A stretch of 64,000 nucleotides of DNA from Viola odorata (GCA_963691705.1 OY829540.1:46164158-46228157); one strand, 5' to 3'. Numbered from the stretch's first letter, positions 33,043 through 43,867 are shown. Numbers and translations are program-made. Notes: generated by a model from the letters alone, not told the origin.

Positions 33043-34589
33043 CCCCGCCCTGGACAATCGTTTCACCCTAGTGCAGGGTTTTAAATTTTTGTTTTGTACT
33101 TTTCTTTATATTTGAACTTCTGTGTTTGTGTGCCCTTCTCACATTGAGGACAATATGAAGCTTAAGTGTGGGGAGGGACTTTATCTTTGCTTACTTTTTA
33201 ATTTTTGTGTGTGAACGCATGCTTATTTTCATATTTCTTGCCTGACTGCATGATGCGGATTTTCTCGGATTTTCTCAGATTTTTCCAGCTATCTTTTTGC
33301 ACTGCCAGTTTTGTTTTAAAACCCCCAAGGCATGGACACACACTTCTAGCTTGCGCACATGAAAAAGGTCCTTTTTATCAGTCTAGGACTAGTCACGCAG
33401 TCTTTGCCTGTTGCCCCTTATGTCCACATCTAGGTCTGGATAGTTGCAATCAAAATTAAACCTTGTGAGCATGATTGAGCCTCAACGATATATTTTTGTT
33501 CATGTGTGAATAGTTGCATGGCTTAGCAAAGCACTAAATTTGCATGATATCCCTGGGTCCGGACACCATTAGTCGTAGGAAAGCGTCGAAAGGACAAAAG
33601 ACTTTGTAAAAATTTCTTTTTGCTTCTCCTCTCCTTTATTTTTCACCTCTACTCTCCATCTCTAGACCCCGACATCCCCTTCTCACCCTATCTTCTTAAC
33701 CATTTGAGTTGATTCATTCATCTTTTCCTTGGCAGGTGAGGTAGAGTTCGAAGAGGGCAATGTCGAGGGCTAGACAACACAGCAAAGCCGAAGTGTGGGG
33801 AAGATACATCGTAGTCGCGGTGCTGAAAGCAGGAAAAAGGGCCAGCAGCAACAGAATAAAGAAATGAAAGCAATAGCAGAAATGTCTCGCCCTAGCAATG
33901 CGAAATCCAAGCATCCAAGGTTCGTAGCCTCGATATTTCTTCCAAAAAAAATAATAAAATAAAATATTTGAGCAATAAAGAATCGAGGCACGAATATAAG
34001 TGAGCAAAGAACCTGCCAGCACATTATCAAAGAAAGGAGCTTCCCTCTCTAGAAGAAGTACCAGTTGTCTAGCACTCATCCCCCGTCCATCCCTCGACGA
34101 GCGCTACCTCACTAGTTCGCTTCTTTCAGCCAAGGAAACATTCCAGGTTTCATTTCATCTCTCATCTCTTCCTTACCCACCTCTTTCACTGTTCTTTCTT
34201 TCCCCCTATTGCAAAGTCTTTTAGATCGAATGTTTGCCTATGCATGTGGATCACTACTCGGATTTATGTGCACATTGTGTGTTATGTTGTGTCATTGCAT
34301 TAATTTGAGTGATTTAAACACATGATCCCTGCTTATGAGAGCGAGTGTAAACACGACCAGTGAGGATTGCTTTTGTTTGCTTCTGTTTGGGCCTGGATGT
34401 GGAAAAGTTTAATCTCTAGGGTCGTTATCCTTTTGGTTTAACGCAGGTGTGCATCTAGGCAAGGTCTGTTGTGTCGCAGCTTGGTCTGATCCTAAGGACC
34501 CTTGCTCTTGTGTCTCGTTGGATGCGTGTCGTGTGTGTCTTGGGGTGGTTTTAAGTTTTGATTGATGCTCGAGGGCGAGAATTGGGCAG
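33043..34589 (+). other. 3' untranslated region of element D
   Basis: Starts with ATTGAGGACAAT and the PPT-like CTTAAGTGTGGGGAGGG (33146-33176). A further PPT-like GAAGTGTGGGGAAG occurs near 33786. The distal part (34331-34470) is a block shared with elements E and F. No coding potential. Confidence 0.65.
34331..34470 (+). other. Conserved 3'-UTR block shared with elements E and F
   Basis: Ordered matches: GAGTGTAAACACG, then GTGAGGATTGCTT, GTGGAAAAGT, GGTCGTTATC and TCTAGGC. The same order occurs on the minus strand at about 40270-40420 (E) and 61160-61312 (F). D and E/F otherwise belong to different lineages. Confidence 0.6.
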
Positions 34590-34601
34590 TGTGGGGATGT
34601 T
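34589..34601 (+). other. Polypurine tract of element D
   Basis: AGTGTGGGGATGT, followed by T and the 3' LTR start TGATATGCG. Same GTGTGGGGA core as in A. Confidence 0.7.
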
Positions 34602-36132
34602 TGATATGCGTGTGTTTTCTAGATATTTTCTCTCTAATTTTGCATGTTTTTCCTCCTTGATGCTACTAACTTGCTCTGTTTTCAATACTTTTTGCCATAT
34701 CCAGCCCTGGAGGAGAAAAAGACTGAAAGCACACATTTTGGGATGAAATTGAGCAGCTTTGGAAGTCTCCCAATCTCCGTCGTGGCCTAGACATATTTCC
34801 TCTGTCGAGCCCTAGATGCGAGCATTCGTGTCCAGCCCTGGACTATCTGTGAAGCCAAAAAGTGCTGCGTTTTGCCCTCCATCAGAAGCCGCACGTGCTT
34901 GCAATCCTCCTTGAAGCGCACGAAGAGAGACACCAGCAAGATTCCTCTTTGATCCCTTTTGAGCTTCCTAGGAATATTCCTCCTGGGACATGCTCCAGCC
35001 CAGCTGTCCCTTTCCTCTCATTTTGTCTTCTTCCCTTAGCTGGATTTGTCCTCTAGTTAGCTTAGGGTTGTATATAAACAGTAACTTTAGGATTTTAAGG
35101 GTAAGCAACATGGGGAGGAGGCAGAAATCAGCATACTTTCTATTTTTTAGTCTTCTTGGGATTTGTTCCTCCATCTTTAAGCTGTAGCCGCCGGCCAGCC
35201 TTACTCTTTCACCGGGGCTGGTATTTAATAGTTTCTTCCCATTTTCTTGTTTTCCTTTTATGCTTGCTATCAAATCTATTTATATTTATGTTATTATGAG
35301 TATGAGTAGCTAGATCTTCTTGTCTTAGCAAAGGTTTTTCCAAGGGTTGCAAGGGTAGTTGTGAAGCCTTAATGTTCTTCATAAACTCTTATGCGTGTAT
35401 TTAATCTCTTGCCACTTTACTGTCATATTGCACTGGATCTATAGAAGCCTGATCAACTGCTGTATTTTCCTTTGTAATTACTGCCATTTCTTTAGAATCA
35501 GTAGGCACCTAGCCCGGAGTCATCAGGTTGCTGGTCCAATCCGGCTAGGGCTGGAGGTTAACTAGGGTGGATCTGACAACGTCTTGCCCTAGACGTGTCT
35601 TCCTCCACTTCATGGGCCTCTGGATCTCCCCATAAACGAACCTTGGGGAAGGACGGAGTGTCAAGGTCTCTCCCATAAGCGTACCTTGGGCGAGACTTCT
35701 CTTACGAAGGTAGACAGGAGGGCTAAGCGTACCTGGCCTCTATAGCACGTCTGCACCGTGAGAGTGAAATATCCTTGAGCTGATGACCAACTAGGCCTAG
35801 ACGCAACCCGCGGAATCACTTTGCTAAGACTCTTTCCTATTATCTGATTTACCCCTCTTGTGATACTGCTTTATTGCCTTTAGATAATTTTTACTTTATT
35901 TAGTTCACTTGTTAGCTTTAGTATCCAAATCTCGCTGGTTAATTTCATTAGCCAGCCCAAACCCCCCACCCCCCCCCCCCCCCCCCACCAGTGTTACTTG
36001 ATACTGTTTAGACCTGGACATACACAATGAACAGAATATTACCATTAATCCTTGTGGTTCGACTATGATTTGCCCTATACACATTTATTGTACATTTTGC
36101 TAGCAGAAAATATTACTTTTGAGCGACGATCA
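34602..36132 (+). repeat. 3' LTR of element D
   Basis: 1531 bp, TGATATGCG to GACGATCA. It pairs with 23621-25160. It lacks a short segment present in the 5' copy near 24229-24246. Poly-C run at about 35965-35988. Confidence 0.93.
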
Positions 36133-36137
36133 CTTAG
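36133..36137. repeat. Target-site duplication of element D, right copy (CTTAG)
   Basis: Differs from the left CTTGG by one transition. Confidence 0.7.
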
Positions 36138-36724
36138 CCATAAGTTCCAGAAGAGCTTTGGCGTCCACAGGGGTTAGGGCAAGAAGGGAACCGCGACTGG
36201 CAGCATCAATTAATTCTTTGTCTCGCCCTCGTAGTCCCTCATAAAAATATTAGATGAGAGTGTGGTCGGGAATGTTGTGAGAGGGACAAAGGGTTTGCAT
36301 CTTTTTATAACGGTCATAGTATTGTCCTAGGTTCTCACTCTCTTTTTGGACTATGGAAACCAACTGTTTCTTGGTAACACTGGCCATGGTAGTGGGATAG
36401 TACTTTTCCGTTAATGCCTTGAACATATCGGCCCAACTGGTGATTGATAGAGCAGGTAAGTCGTAGAACCAATTGCGAGCATCATCTTCAAGCGCCCACA
36501 TAAATGCTCTTAATTTGGCCTGGTTGATATCCACGTCCGCGGGCTTCAGGGCTTCACAAACAGTATGGAGTTGCTGGAGATGCCTGAATGCACTCTCCTT
36601 GGGGATGCCATGGAATTTGGGCAAGTAGTGTAGGACTGAGGATTTGATCACCCAATCATGGGTCACAATAGGCCACGCGATACACCCAGCGGTAGATTCG
36701 GTGGTAGCATTCAGATCCTCGAAA
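36133..36724 (-). pseudogene. gag N-terminal part of element C
   Basis: Minus strand from 36724: EDLNATTESTAGCIAWP, THDWVIKSSVLHYLPKFHG, LRAFMWALEDDARNWFYDLPA, KKQLVSIVQKESENLGQYYDRY. A stop lies near 36250, with homology continuing to LTPVDAKALLELMA at 36133. It matches D's gag residue for residue in order. The true N-terminus is missing: at 36724 the sequence changes abruptly to E's LTR. Confidence 0.85.
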
Positions 36725-37346
36725 GAATGGAGATTGAGGGCTGGCTCAGGGAGTAGAGATGATGATGATGGTTAGATAGTAGGCTTGGAAAATGGAAAGG
36801 GTGAGGCTCGAGGAGATTTGGCAGTGAGGGATGGTTGAGTTGAGAGGAAGTAGGCTTTTTGAAAAATTGAGAGGGAGAGATGATGAGTGATGGGAGTTGG
36901 ACGAGGGAGCTGAAGAAAAATGGAGATGGCTATATTTTTAGGCAGAGAGGCGAGGGTGCAGTGAATTAATTGGTGATGGGAGTGGGTGTGAGGGAAAGAT
37001 GATGAATGCTTATTTTATTCGGTTCGAGCAGATGGTACGGGAAAGCTTGCTCAAAACCGATGAAAAATTCGAATAAAAAATACCACAATATGAAATAAAA
37101 AGCAACAGACAAGATGATGCGAGTAAAAGATGTAAAACATGAAAATGGACGGGAATGTTCGATCTAGGATACGAGCGAGAAAAAAAAATTAAAATGCGAC
37201 AAAAATATGAACTGACGGGAAATGCGATGAAAATGATAAATAGTAAATAAACGTCAATAATAAATATAAGGTTAATAATATAAGAGAAAAGAAATGAATG
37301 AATATGACGTGACGAAAGGTTTAAAATCCAAAATCGGGTAGCAACA
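36725..37346 (-). repeat. 3' LTR of element E, truncated (U3 start only)
   Basis: Matches 47345-47966. On the minus strand it begins TGTTGCTACCCG at 37346. It breaks off at 36725, about 8 bp before the position of the TATA box in the complete LTR. Confidence 0.88.
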
Positions 37347-37360
37347 GTTGCCCCCTCTTT
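37347..37360 (-). other. Polypurine tract of element E
   Basis: Minus-strand AAAGAGGGGGCAAC next to the LTR, identical to the tract in F at 60235-60248. Confidence 0.8.
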
Positions 37361-37633
37361 ACTGTCTTATCAAAAATCCGGTGTAACCGAGATTTTTGAT
37401 GAGCAGTAAAGATGGTTGCTCCCGAACCAGCAATGGTCTTGAAAAATGCGAAATTTAAATGTAGACTTACCTGGGAGTAGATGTAGAAATGTAAATGACT
37501 TGTCCCTGATAGTGGGGTGAAATGCAAATTGCAAAACTGTAAATAACAAACTTCTCTGATAATGAGAAAAAATGTAAAATGACAGAAATGTAAATGACGA
37601 CTTCCCTGATAATGGGGTGAAAAGTAAATGATG

Positions 37634-37860
37634 AAATGTAAATCAGGTAGGGCGAGGGTAGCACTCGCGGTCCATACCTTGGTGCAGAAAAGTAAATCAG
37701 GCAGGGCTAGGGTAGCACTCGCAGTCCGTACCTTTTGCAGAAAAGTAAATCAGGTAGGGCGAGGGTAGCACTCGCAGTCCGTACCTTTGTGCAGGAAAGT
37801 AAATCAGGTAGGGCGAGGGTAGCACTCGCAGTCCGTACCTTTGTGCAAGAAAGTAAATCA
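37634..37860 (-). repeat. Tandem array, 54-bp unit, about 4 copies (E 3' UTR)
   Basis: Units start at about 37634, 37688, 37741, 37795 and 37849 with AAAGTAAATCAGG and the core GGGTAGCACTCGCAGTCC. Periods are 53-54 bp with few mismatches. Confidence 0.88.
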
Positions 37861-37950
37861 TGCATGATATGTTGGGAAAAATTACTGAAGGGGATGAATC
37901 ATCGAAACAAAAACTATCTTGAGAGATAAACGTAACAGACAGGGTGGAGG

Positions 37951-38640
37951 GATGATGTGAGGGACGTGACCTTTCACACCTTTTAAAAGACATGTTGTGG
38001 GGACGTGACCTTTCACAACGTTAAAAAAAGACATGATGTGAGGGACGTGACCTTTCACACCTTTGAAAAGACATGTTGTGGGGACGTGACCAATCACAAC
38101 GTTAACAAAGACATGATGTGAGGGGCGTGACCTTTCACACCTTTGAAAAGACATGTTGTGGGGGCGTGACCAATCACAACGTTAAAAAAAGACATGATGT
38201 GAGGGATGTGACCTTTCACACCTTTGAAAAGACATGTGTTGTGGGGACGTGACCAATCACAACGTAAAAAAAAAGACATGATGTGAGGGACGTGACCTTT
38301 CACACCTCTGAAAAGACAAGTTGTGGGGACGTGACCCTTCACAACGTTTAAAAAGACACATGCTGTGGGGACGTGACCGCTTACAACATGGAAAAGACAT
38401 GATGTGAGGGACGTGACCTTTCACACCTTTTAAAAGGACAAGTTGTGGGGACGTGACCCTTCACAACGTTTAAAAAGACACATGTTGTGGGGACGTGACC
38501 GCTTACAACATGGAAAAGACATGATGTGAGGGACGTGACCTTTCACACCTTTTTTTTAAAAAGACAAGTTGTGGGGACGTGACCCTTCACAACGTTTAAA
38601 AAGACACATGCTGTGGGGACGTGACCGCTTACAACATGGA
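37951..38640 (-). repeat. Tandem array of about 40-bp monomers with higher-order structure (E 3' UTR)
   Basis: The monomer contains GGGACGTGACC followed by TCACA. GATGTGAGG recurs every 80-81 bp at first (near 37955, 38035, 38115, 38196, 38280), that is, as dimers. It then recurs every 121-123 bp (near 38280, 38401, 38524), as trimers with an added GCTTACAACATGG monomer. Confidence 0.85.
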
Positions 38641-38955
38641 AACAGACGCATGTTGCGGGACTGAGCCACGTCAACATTCAAACAAAAGCATAACAGACGC
38701 ATGTTGCGGGACTGAGCCGCGTCAACATTCAAACAGACGCATGTTGCGGGACTGAGCCGCGTCAACATTTAGTGCATGAAAGTAAAAGAGACGCATGTTG
38801 CGGGAATGAGCCGCGTCAACATTCAGTGCATGAAAGTAAAAGAGACGCATGTTACGGGACTGAGCCGCGTCAACATTCAGTGCATAAAAGTAAAAGAGAC
38901 GCATGTTGCGGGACTGAGCCGCGTCAACATTCAGTGCATAAAAGTAAAAGAGACG
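38641..38955 (-). repeat. Tandem array with GACGCATGTTGCGGG core (E 3' UTR)
   Basis: About six copies with spacings near 40, 51 and 54 bp. Later units include the insert AGTGCATAAAAGTAAAAGA. It adjoins the previous array directly. Confidence 0.82.
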
Positions 38956-39099
38956 CATTCATGCAGGAAAATAAAGTGCAGGAAATTAAATTGCAGGGAA
39001 GTAAGTTTGCAGGAAGGTAAATTTGCAGGAAGGAAAGTAAATTTGCAGAAAAGGTAAATTACAGGAATGTAAATTGCAAAAAAGTAGATGGTGATTTCC

Positions 39100-39245
39100 C
39101 TGATAGTGGGGTCTTCTCTGATAGCGAGGATGATCTTCTCTGATAGTGAGCTTCTCTGATAGTGAGGAGTTCTCTGATAGCGAGCTTCTCGGATAGTGAG
39201 GCTTCTCTGATAATAAGCTTCTCTGATAGTGAGGAGTTCTCGAAC
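39100..39245 (-). repeat. Short-unit array, TTCTCTGATAGTGAG (E 3' UTR)
   Basis: Repeated CTTCTCTGATAGTGAGG words with about 15-24 bp spacing. A related CCCTGATAGTGGGG word also occurs near 37503-37620. Confidence 0.7.
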
Positions 39246-39372
39246 GCTGCTGCCCGTCGGATGTTGATGCAAAAAATTGAAAACTCCACTCGGACGTTGC
39301 TGCCCACTAGGAGATTGATGCGAGATCCTTCCGGACGCTGCTGCCCGTCAGATGTCGGCTTGTGCTCCAACT

Positions 39373-39590
39373 GGAGGCTTTGCTTGGATGGTGCGCGGAT
39401 TCGCAGCTTGGTGCTCCGGCTGGAGGCTTTGCTTGGATGGTGCGCGGACTCGCGGCTTGGTGCTCCGGCTGGAGGCTTTGCTTGGATGGTGCGCGGATTC
39501 GCGGCTTGGTGCTCCGGCTGGAGGCTTTGCTTGGATGGTGCGCGGATTCGCGGCTTGGTGCTCCGGATGGAGGCTTTGCTTGGTTGTTTA
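39373..39590 (-). repeat. Tandem array, 49-bp unit, 4+ copies (E 3' UTR)
   Basis: GGAGGCTTTGCTTGG recurs at 39373, 39422, 39471, 39520 and 39569, exactly 49 bp apart, with very few mismatches. Open frames across the array are repeat artefacts. Confidence 0.92.
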
Positions 39591-39599
39591 GGGTTGGTG

Positions 39600-39945
39600 A
39601 ATGGAGGTGTAAACCGCCACACGAAATATTGAAAGGTGGGGTTTTGAACAGCCACACGAAGTTGTGAAGAGTGGGGTTTTGAACCGTCACACGAAAGTTT
39701 GGAAGGTGGGGTTTTGAACCACCACACAAAATTCTGAAAGGTGGGGTTTTGAACCGCCACACGAAGTTTTGAGAGGTGGGGTTTTGAACCGCCACATGAA
39801 GTTTTGAAGAGTGGGGTTTTGAACCGCCACACTAAAGTTTGAAAGGTGGGGTCTTGAACCGCCACACTAAATTTGGAAAGGTGGGGTTTTGGACCGCCAC
39901 ACGAAATTTTGAAAGGTGGGGTTTTGAATCGCCACCCGATATTTG
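39600..39945 (-). repeat. Tandem array, 35-bp unit, about 10 copies (E 3' UTR)
   Basis: GTGGGGTTTTGAACCGCCACACGA-type units with a 35-bp period (for example 39635, 39670, 39705). F has a diverged counterpart with the same period at about 60600-60760. Confidence 0.88.
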
Positions 39946-40894
39946 GTTGAGGAGTAGTAACATACTCCATTCGGGTGTTTATTGGATGGATTTATTGGTG
40001 GAGATTCCACTGAAGCATATCTGTATCCTGCAAATAGGGAGGAAACAAACACGAAGCAGCAATGGGTGGAGAAAAAGAGAATGCAATTGATAAATGGAAA
40101 CAATGAAATCAAATCATGTATGTTGTATATGAAAGTATTCCCGCACTACCCTTAGGTTTGCCCCCAATATTTTATAAAAGCAACTTCCCTATCAAGAGAA
40201 GGTTCAACAAGTTTATGCATTTCTGGAGAACATGTCATCCAGTTTCTATCATATAAGCAGGCTTGATACAAGCCTAGAAAATTATCTGCATCTTGCCCAG
40301 GAGATAACGACCTCAAAGACAAGACTTTCCCACATCATGTAGACATAAGCAATCCTCACCAGATATTGGTGTTTGCGCTCATACTCAGAAACAGGGCTAC
40401 GTGTTTACACTCATAAAAATGCAACAAACATAGCACAAAGTCAGATTTGCAATGTCAATCCGAGTGAATAAACTTCATGCGAAGATGCACATGCATGGGC
40501 CTTCAAATAATCGAGAGTACTTTGCAAGAGAAAGGAAGTAAAGTGTCTAGATAGAAAGAAGAAGAAAGAAAGGATCTGTTTAAAAAGAAAGTGCCTTTTG
40601 GTAGAAGAAAGGGTTTTTAATGAGCGATGCTCAACTGCGGTTGCTGGCCGGAGGTAAGGTGCACGAATTATTTAGTCTTTGTTGGGGATGCTCCTTCTTG
40701 GAGATTACCATTTGTTGTTGACGAGGTGCACCAGTTTTTGAATCTTTGCAGGGAAGGATCTCTTTTGCTTTTGAGCTCGTTTGTCGTTGACGAAGCGTCA
40801 GTTTTTGAGTTTTCATTAGAATGATCTCTTCTTGGTTTTGAGACCATTTTGTTGACTTTCGACCATTTTTGTACTTGCTTCTGCTTTTCGCTGA
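39946..40894 (-). other. Non-repetitive 3'-UTR segment of element E, conserved with F
   Basis: The segment 40150-40500 aligns with 61010-61400 of F. It includes the block also found in D (40270-40420, minus). The remainder, 40620-40894, is imperfectly repetitive and non-coding. Confidence 0.65.
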
Positions 40895-41075
40895 TTGTGT
40901 TCTTTAAACATTTTTTTCTTGAGTGTTTTTTTCTTCTTTTTTTGTTTGTTTTTTTTCTTTTTTTTGATGATTTTTTTTTCTTTGCTCTTTTTTTCTTTTT
41001 CTTTTTTTTTTTTGGGAGCAAAAGCAAGTACAAGTTTCGTCTTGTCTTTGGTGGGGGGGGAGGGGGGGGGTGTCT
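40895..41075 (-). repeat. Low-complexity purine tract (element E, minus strand)
   Basis: Long T-rich run on the plus strand (A/G-rich on the sense strand), ending in a G-rich run on the plus strand (41053-41070). F has the analogous tract at about 61945-62066. Confidence 0.8.
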
Positions 41076-43867
41076 TCAAGTCTTTATCTATTCGGTCCTT
41101 CTTATGGCGTTGATCATCAACAATCTTTGGAGATTTTGGAATCTCTCTTGTGCAACCCAAGTTCGATGTGCACCTTACCTTCGGTTAACAACCTCAGTTG
41201 AGCACTGTTCATTATTTAGGGAGTTCAAGTGGAAGAAAGATATTTTTCAAGTGGCTTAGAAAATAAATGAATTGAATAGAGAGAAAGAGCAAGTGTTTGA
41301 AGACAAAAGAATGAGAAGACCAATGAAAGGTGGAAGCAAAGAGCAAAGTCCCCTGTCATCTTACAGCTATCCCATGTCTAATTATGCATGTACCTTGGAT
41401 ATTATGCAAATCTAACCAGCACTTAGACAGGCATTTGCACTCATGAAAGATGTATGGCGTGGAGGCCCAAAATGCTAACAGGGATGTATTTGTGATTGCT
41501 TACACCTAAAGCATGCTGCAGATATAAGAGCTAGCAGGCGAGATCATGCATGTCATACAATTACGAATGGATGGACAAGTTATCCATGATGCAATAACAT
41601 GTTGAACATGCTCAATTTAAGGAAGGTTTGAAAATTTTGAAGGCAGTGTGGATTTTATTCAAACAATTTTATGCACAGTTTGTAACAAATCTTAACAGTT
41701 TTAGCAATTTTCACAAAAATGTGAGGGTATGACCACTCACGAAAATTTATGAATAATTCAAAAGAATTGCCTCCCAATGCGGGAATGAGTGATTGTACAA
41801 AAATTAAAAAGGTAGAGAGATGAATGGACTTCTCTGGATGTGTGCGGCAGGGCCGCGAGGTCGGAGCAAGGATGTTGCCGCGGAAATATGAATGTAAACA
41901 TCATTTTGACGTTGATGCCCACTGCCATGTTCATTTAGATTGAGACCAGGGCAGGGTGCCGTAAAATTCGGACGCTAATGGAGGAATGTAAAGAGGATAA
42001 CAAAGTGTGGTCGCCGCAATGGATGTAAATAGGGGGAGCTGAGTCGCCGCAATGGATAAAAGTGGGGTATTTCCAAAAGGTTGCCCCCAGGGTAGAATGC
42101 ATAATGGACTCCCTGATGCGCGTGGCAGGGCAGTAAGGGCACACAGGATGGTCGTTCAAGATTTGATAAGAGGAGGATTCCTTTATCTCGCTAAGCATTA
42201 TGCAAGTAACCATGGTATGATTCGAATTCCTACAAAAATAAGGGAGAAACAATGGGTAGAATTGAAGAATGATTTAGGAAAATGGACAACATAATCAATA
42301 GGTTTTAAGCTCTCCCTTTTTCTAGTGAGGCTTTATGCAGGGACCCCCAGTATGACTCAGATTCGTGGACGTCAAGGTTCCCTAACGCTCCGTTGATGCC
42401 TACTTGGATGTCTTGGACGTTGCGGCTTATTTGGATGTGGATGTTGATGTCGTAATGGCTCCACTTGAATACTTTATATAGCAAGGGAGAAACACCCTTA
42501 TCATTCTTTCGCTCTTTGACTGCCCAAGGAGAATCTTCTAGGCTGACAATGAAACCCTTCAGAAACAGATTATATATTTATTTAATTTTTTTAGGAAAGG
42601 ATGCAATAAGTTGAAGAATCTAGAGGACTTCTTCAAATCCTAAAGAAAATTTCCAGAGCGATCAGAATAGTTTGCCAAGGCAGCCTGAAAATTCAAGTTG
42701 CCATCGGGGAATCAGTCTCGTGATTTTGATCCAGCATCGTCTGCACTCCACTGGATAATAGTGTGGCTGCAAATATTCCTTCTAGATGACCGGGCAACAA
42801 CTCATTGCTGGGAGGTGGGATCTCTTGAGACTGGTTGTTTGCAACTGCCAGATGTTCTGCAAAGAGACCAGCTCATTTTGGCGAATGTAGAGCTATCTTA
42901 AAATCTTTCCAGATTCGCTCCTTGACTGCTTTTGGCGAGGAAACATCTTTTACGCTGGGGGATAACCGAGTGCTGATAATTTGTTCAAGAAGCCTGGCTT
43001 GAACAACATTGGGAGTGACATGAGAGAATCCTTGGTTAGCTGGAGATTCAGGTAACTATTGAGGAAGCTAACCGGTCAGTTCTTTGAGGGGAGGCTCCAA
43101 TGCTTCAGCTTTTGTAACCGGAGATTACGGATAAATCAAGTGAATGCAATCCCATCCACGTCAATGCTTACTAGACCACGAACTATAGGATTGATCTTCA
43201 CCGTATGGTCATCGTGCACGTATGCGGGAAGCCTCGTGGAGAATGGTTATGATGGTCAAATTCAAAACATGAAGGATTTGACCATGTTTGAATTTTGAAT
43301 TTGCAGTCTAGGGCCATGTAGGGCATAACTGCCATTGTAGCACAGAGCCGGAGTGCATTAAGTATGTGGATTGGAACCCCTGGAGGACACACATCTATCA
43401 TTAGATGAGACACCGCTTGTAAAGGGCACTTAGTGACAGCAAATTTTCTGGTGGAAACCTCTCCAACGCTGGTAGGAAGACGCCTCCTACGTTCCGCTGA
43501 GTAGCGATAATCTGGAGGAGAGATGTGGCGAGCTCTTTGTGCTGAATTACCACTCCGTATGCCTTGCCCCCCGGTAAAAGACGTGCTCGACCTTTGATGC
43601 TCCCTGACGCCTTCTCCTGGTTGTCATTCACTTGTTTGCCCCCCAGTTTACAGTTCTCATTGCACCTCGTCCAACGGTGACAATAGCAGTGTTCGGGATG
43701 GCTGATGCGATGTGCTGAAGGGGATTTGGATTAAGGAAAAATGGTTGCCACGAACCGGGAGATGATGAGGGTATGGAAGCAACAACGACTGCAGATGAAG
43801 TAGATGGCCTCCCCTTTTGAGCAAAACAGGGGTAAAAATCGGGAGAAAAATCAATTGTTGTCTCTTC
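41076..43867 (-). other. Decayed interior of element E
   Basis: The part at about 41320-41620 aligns with 62370-62620 of F (for example TGGATATTATGCAAATCTAAC). Short minus-strand open pieces occur at 43401-43631 (ALERFPPENLLSLSALYKRC) and 43198-43413. They may be remnants of gag or linker, but I cannot assign them. RT, RNase H and integrase motifs are absent, so pol appears deleted. Confidence 0.5.

Larger units (their letters stand above)
23621..36132 (+). mobile_element. Element D: complete Athila-like retrotransposon, coding regions broken
   Basis: 12512 bp: 5' LTR 23621-25160, PBS, gag-pol, ORF3, PPT, 3' LTR 34602-36132. It lies within the gag of C: excising D and one target copy joins C's LLELMA with KNVVHLDLL in frame, matching D's own IIELMAKNAILL. 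gag-pol has several stops and a deletion, so the copy is non-autonomous now. Confidence 0.93.
22480..36724 (-). mobile_element. Element C: gag/protease relic of an Athila-like element, interrupted by D
   Basis: Only gag and the beginning of protease remain, on both sides of element D. The left end is cut at the protease active site by B's LTR. The right end is cut in the gag N-terminus by a junction with E's truncated LTR. RT, integrase and LTRs are not in the window. This is the oldest visible layer of the nest. Confidence 0.8.

Noticed and set aside
38722..38958. Minus-strand frame of NVDAAQSRNMRLFYF repeats
   Set aside because: Translation of a non-coding tandem array.
37634..39945. Regularly repeated units resembling a CRISPR array
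   Set aside because: The units are contiguous tandem repeats without unique spacers, in plant retroelement UTR sequence. No cas genes are present.
39059..39970. 303-codon minus-strand frame rich in repeats (VWRFKTP, KQSLQPEHQ) and its plus-strand shadows
   Set aside because: It spans the 49- and 35-bp arrays. The frame reflects repeat unit length, not selection.
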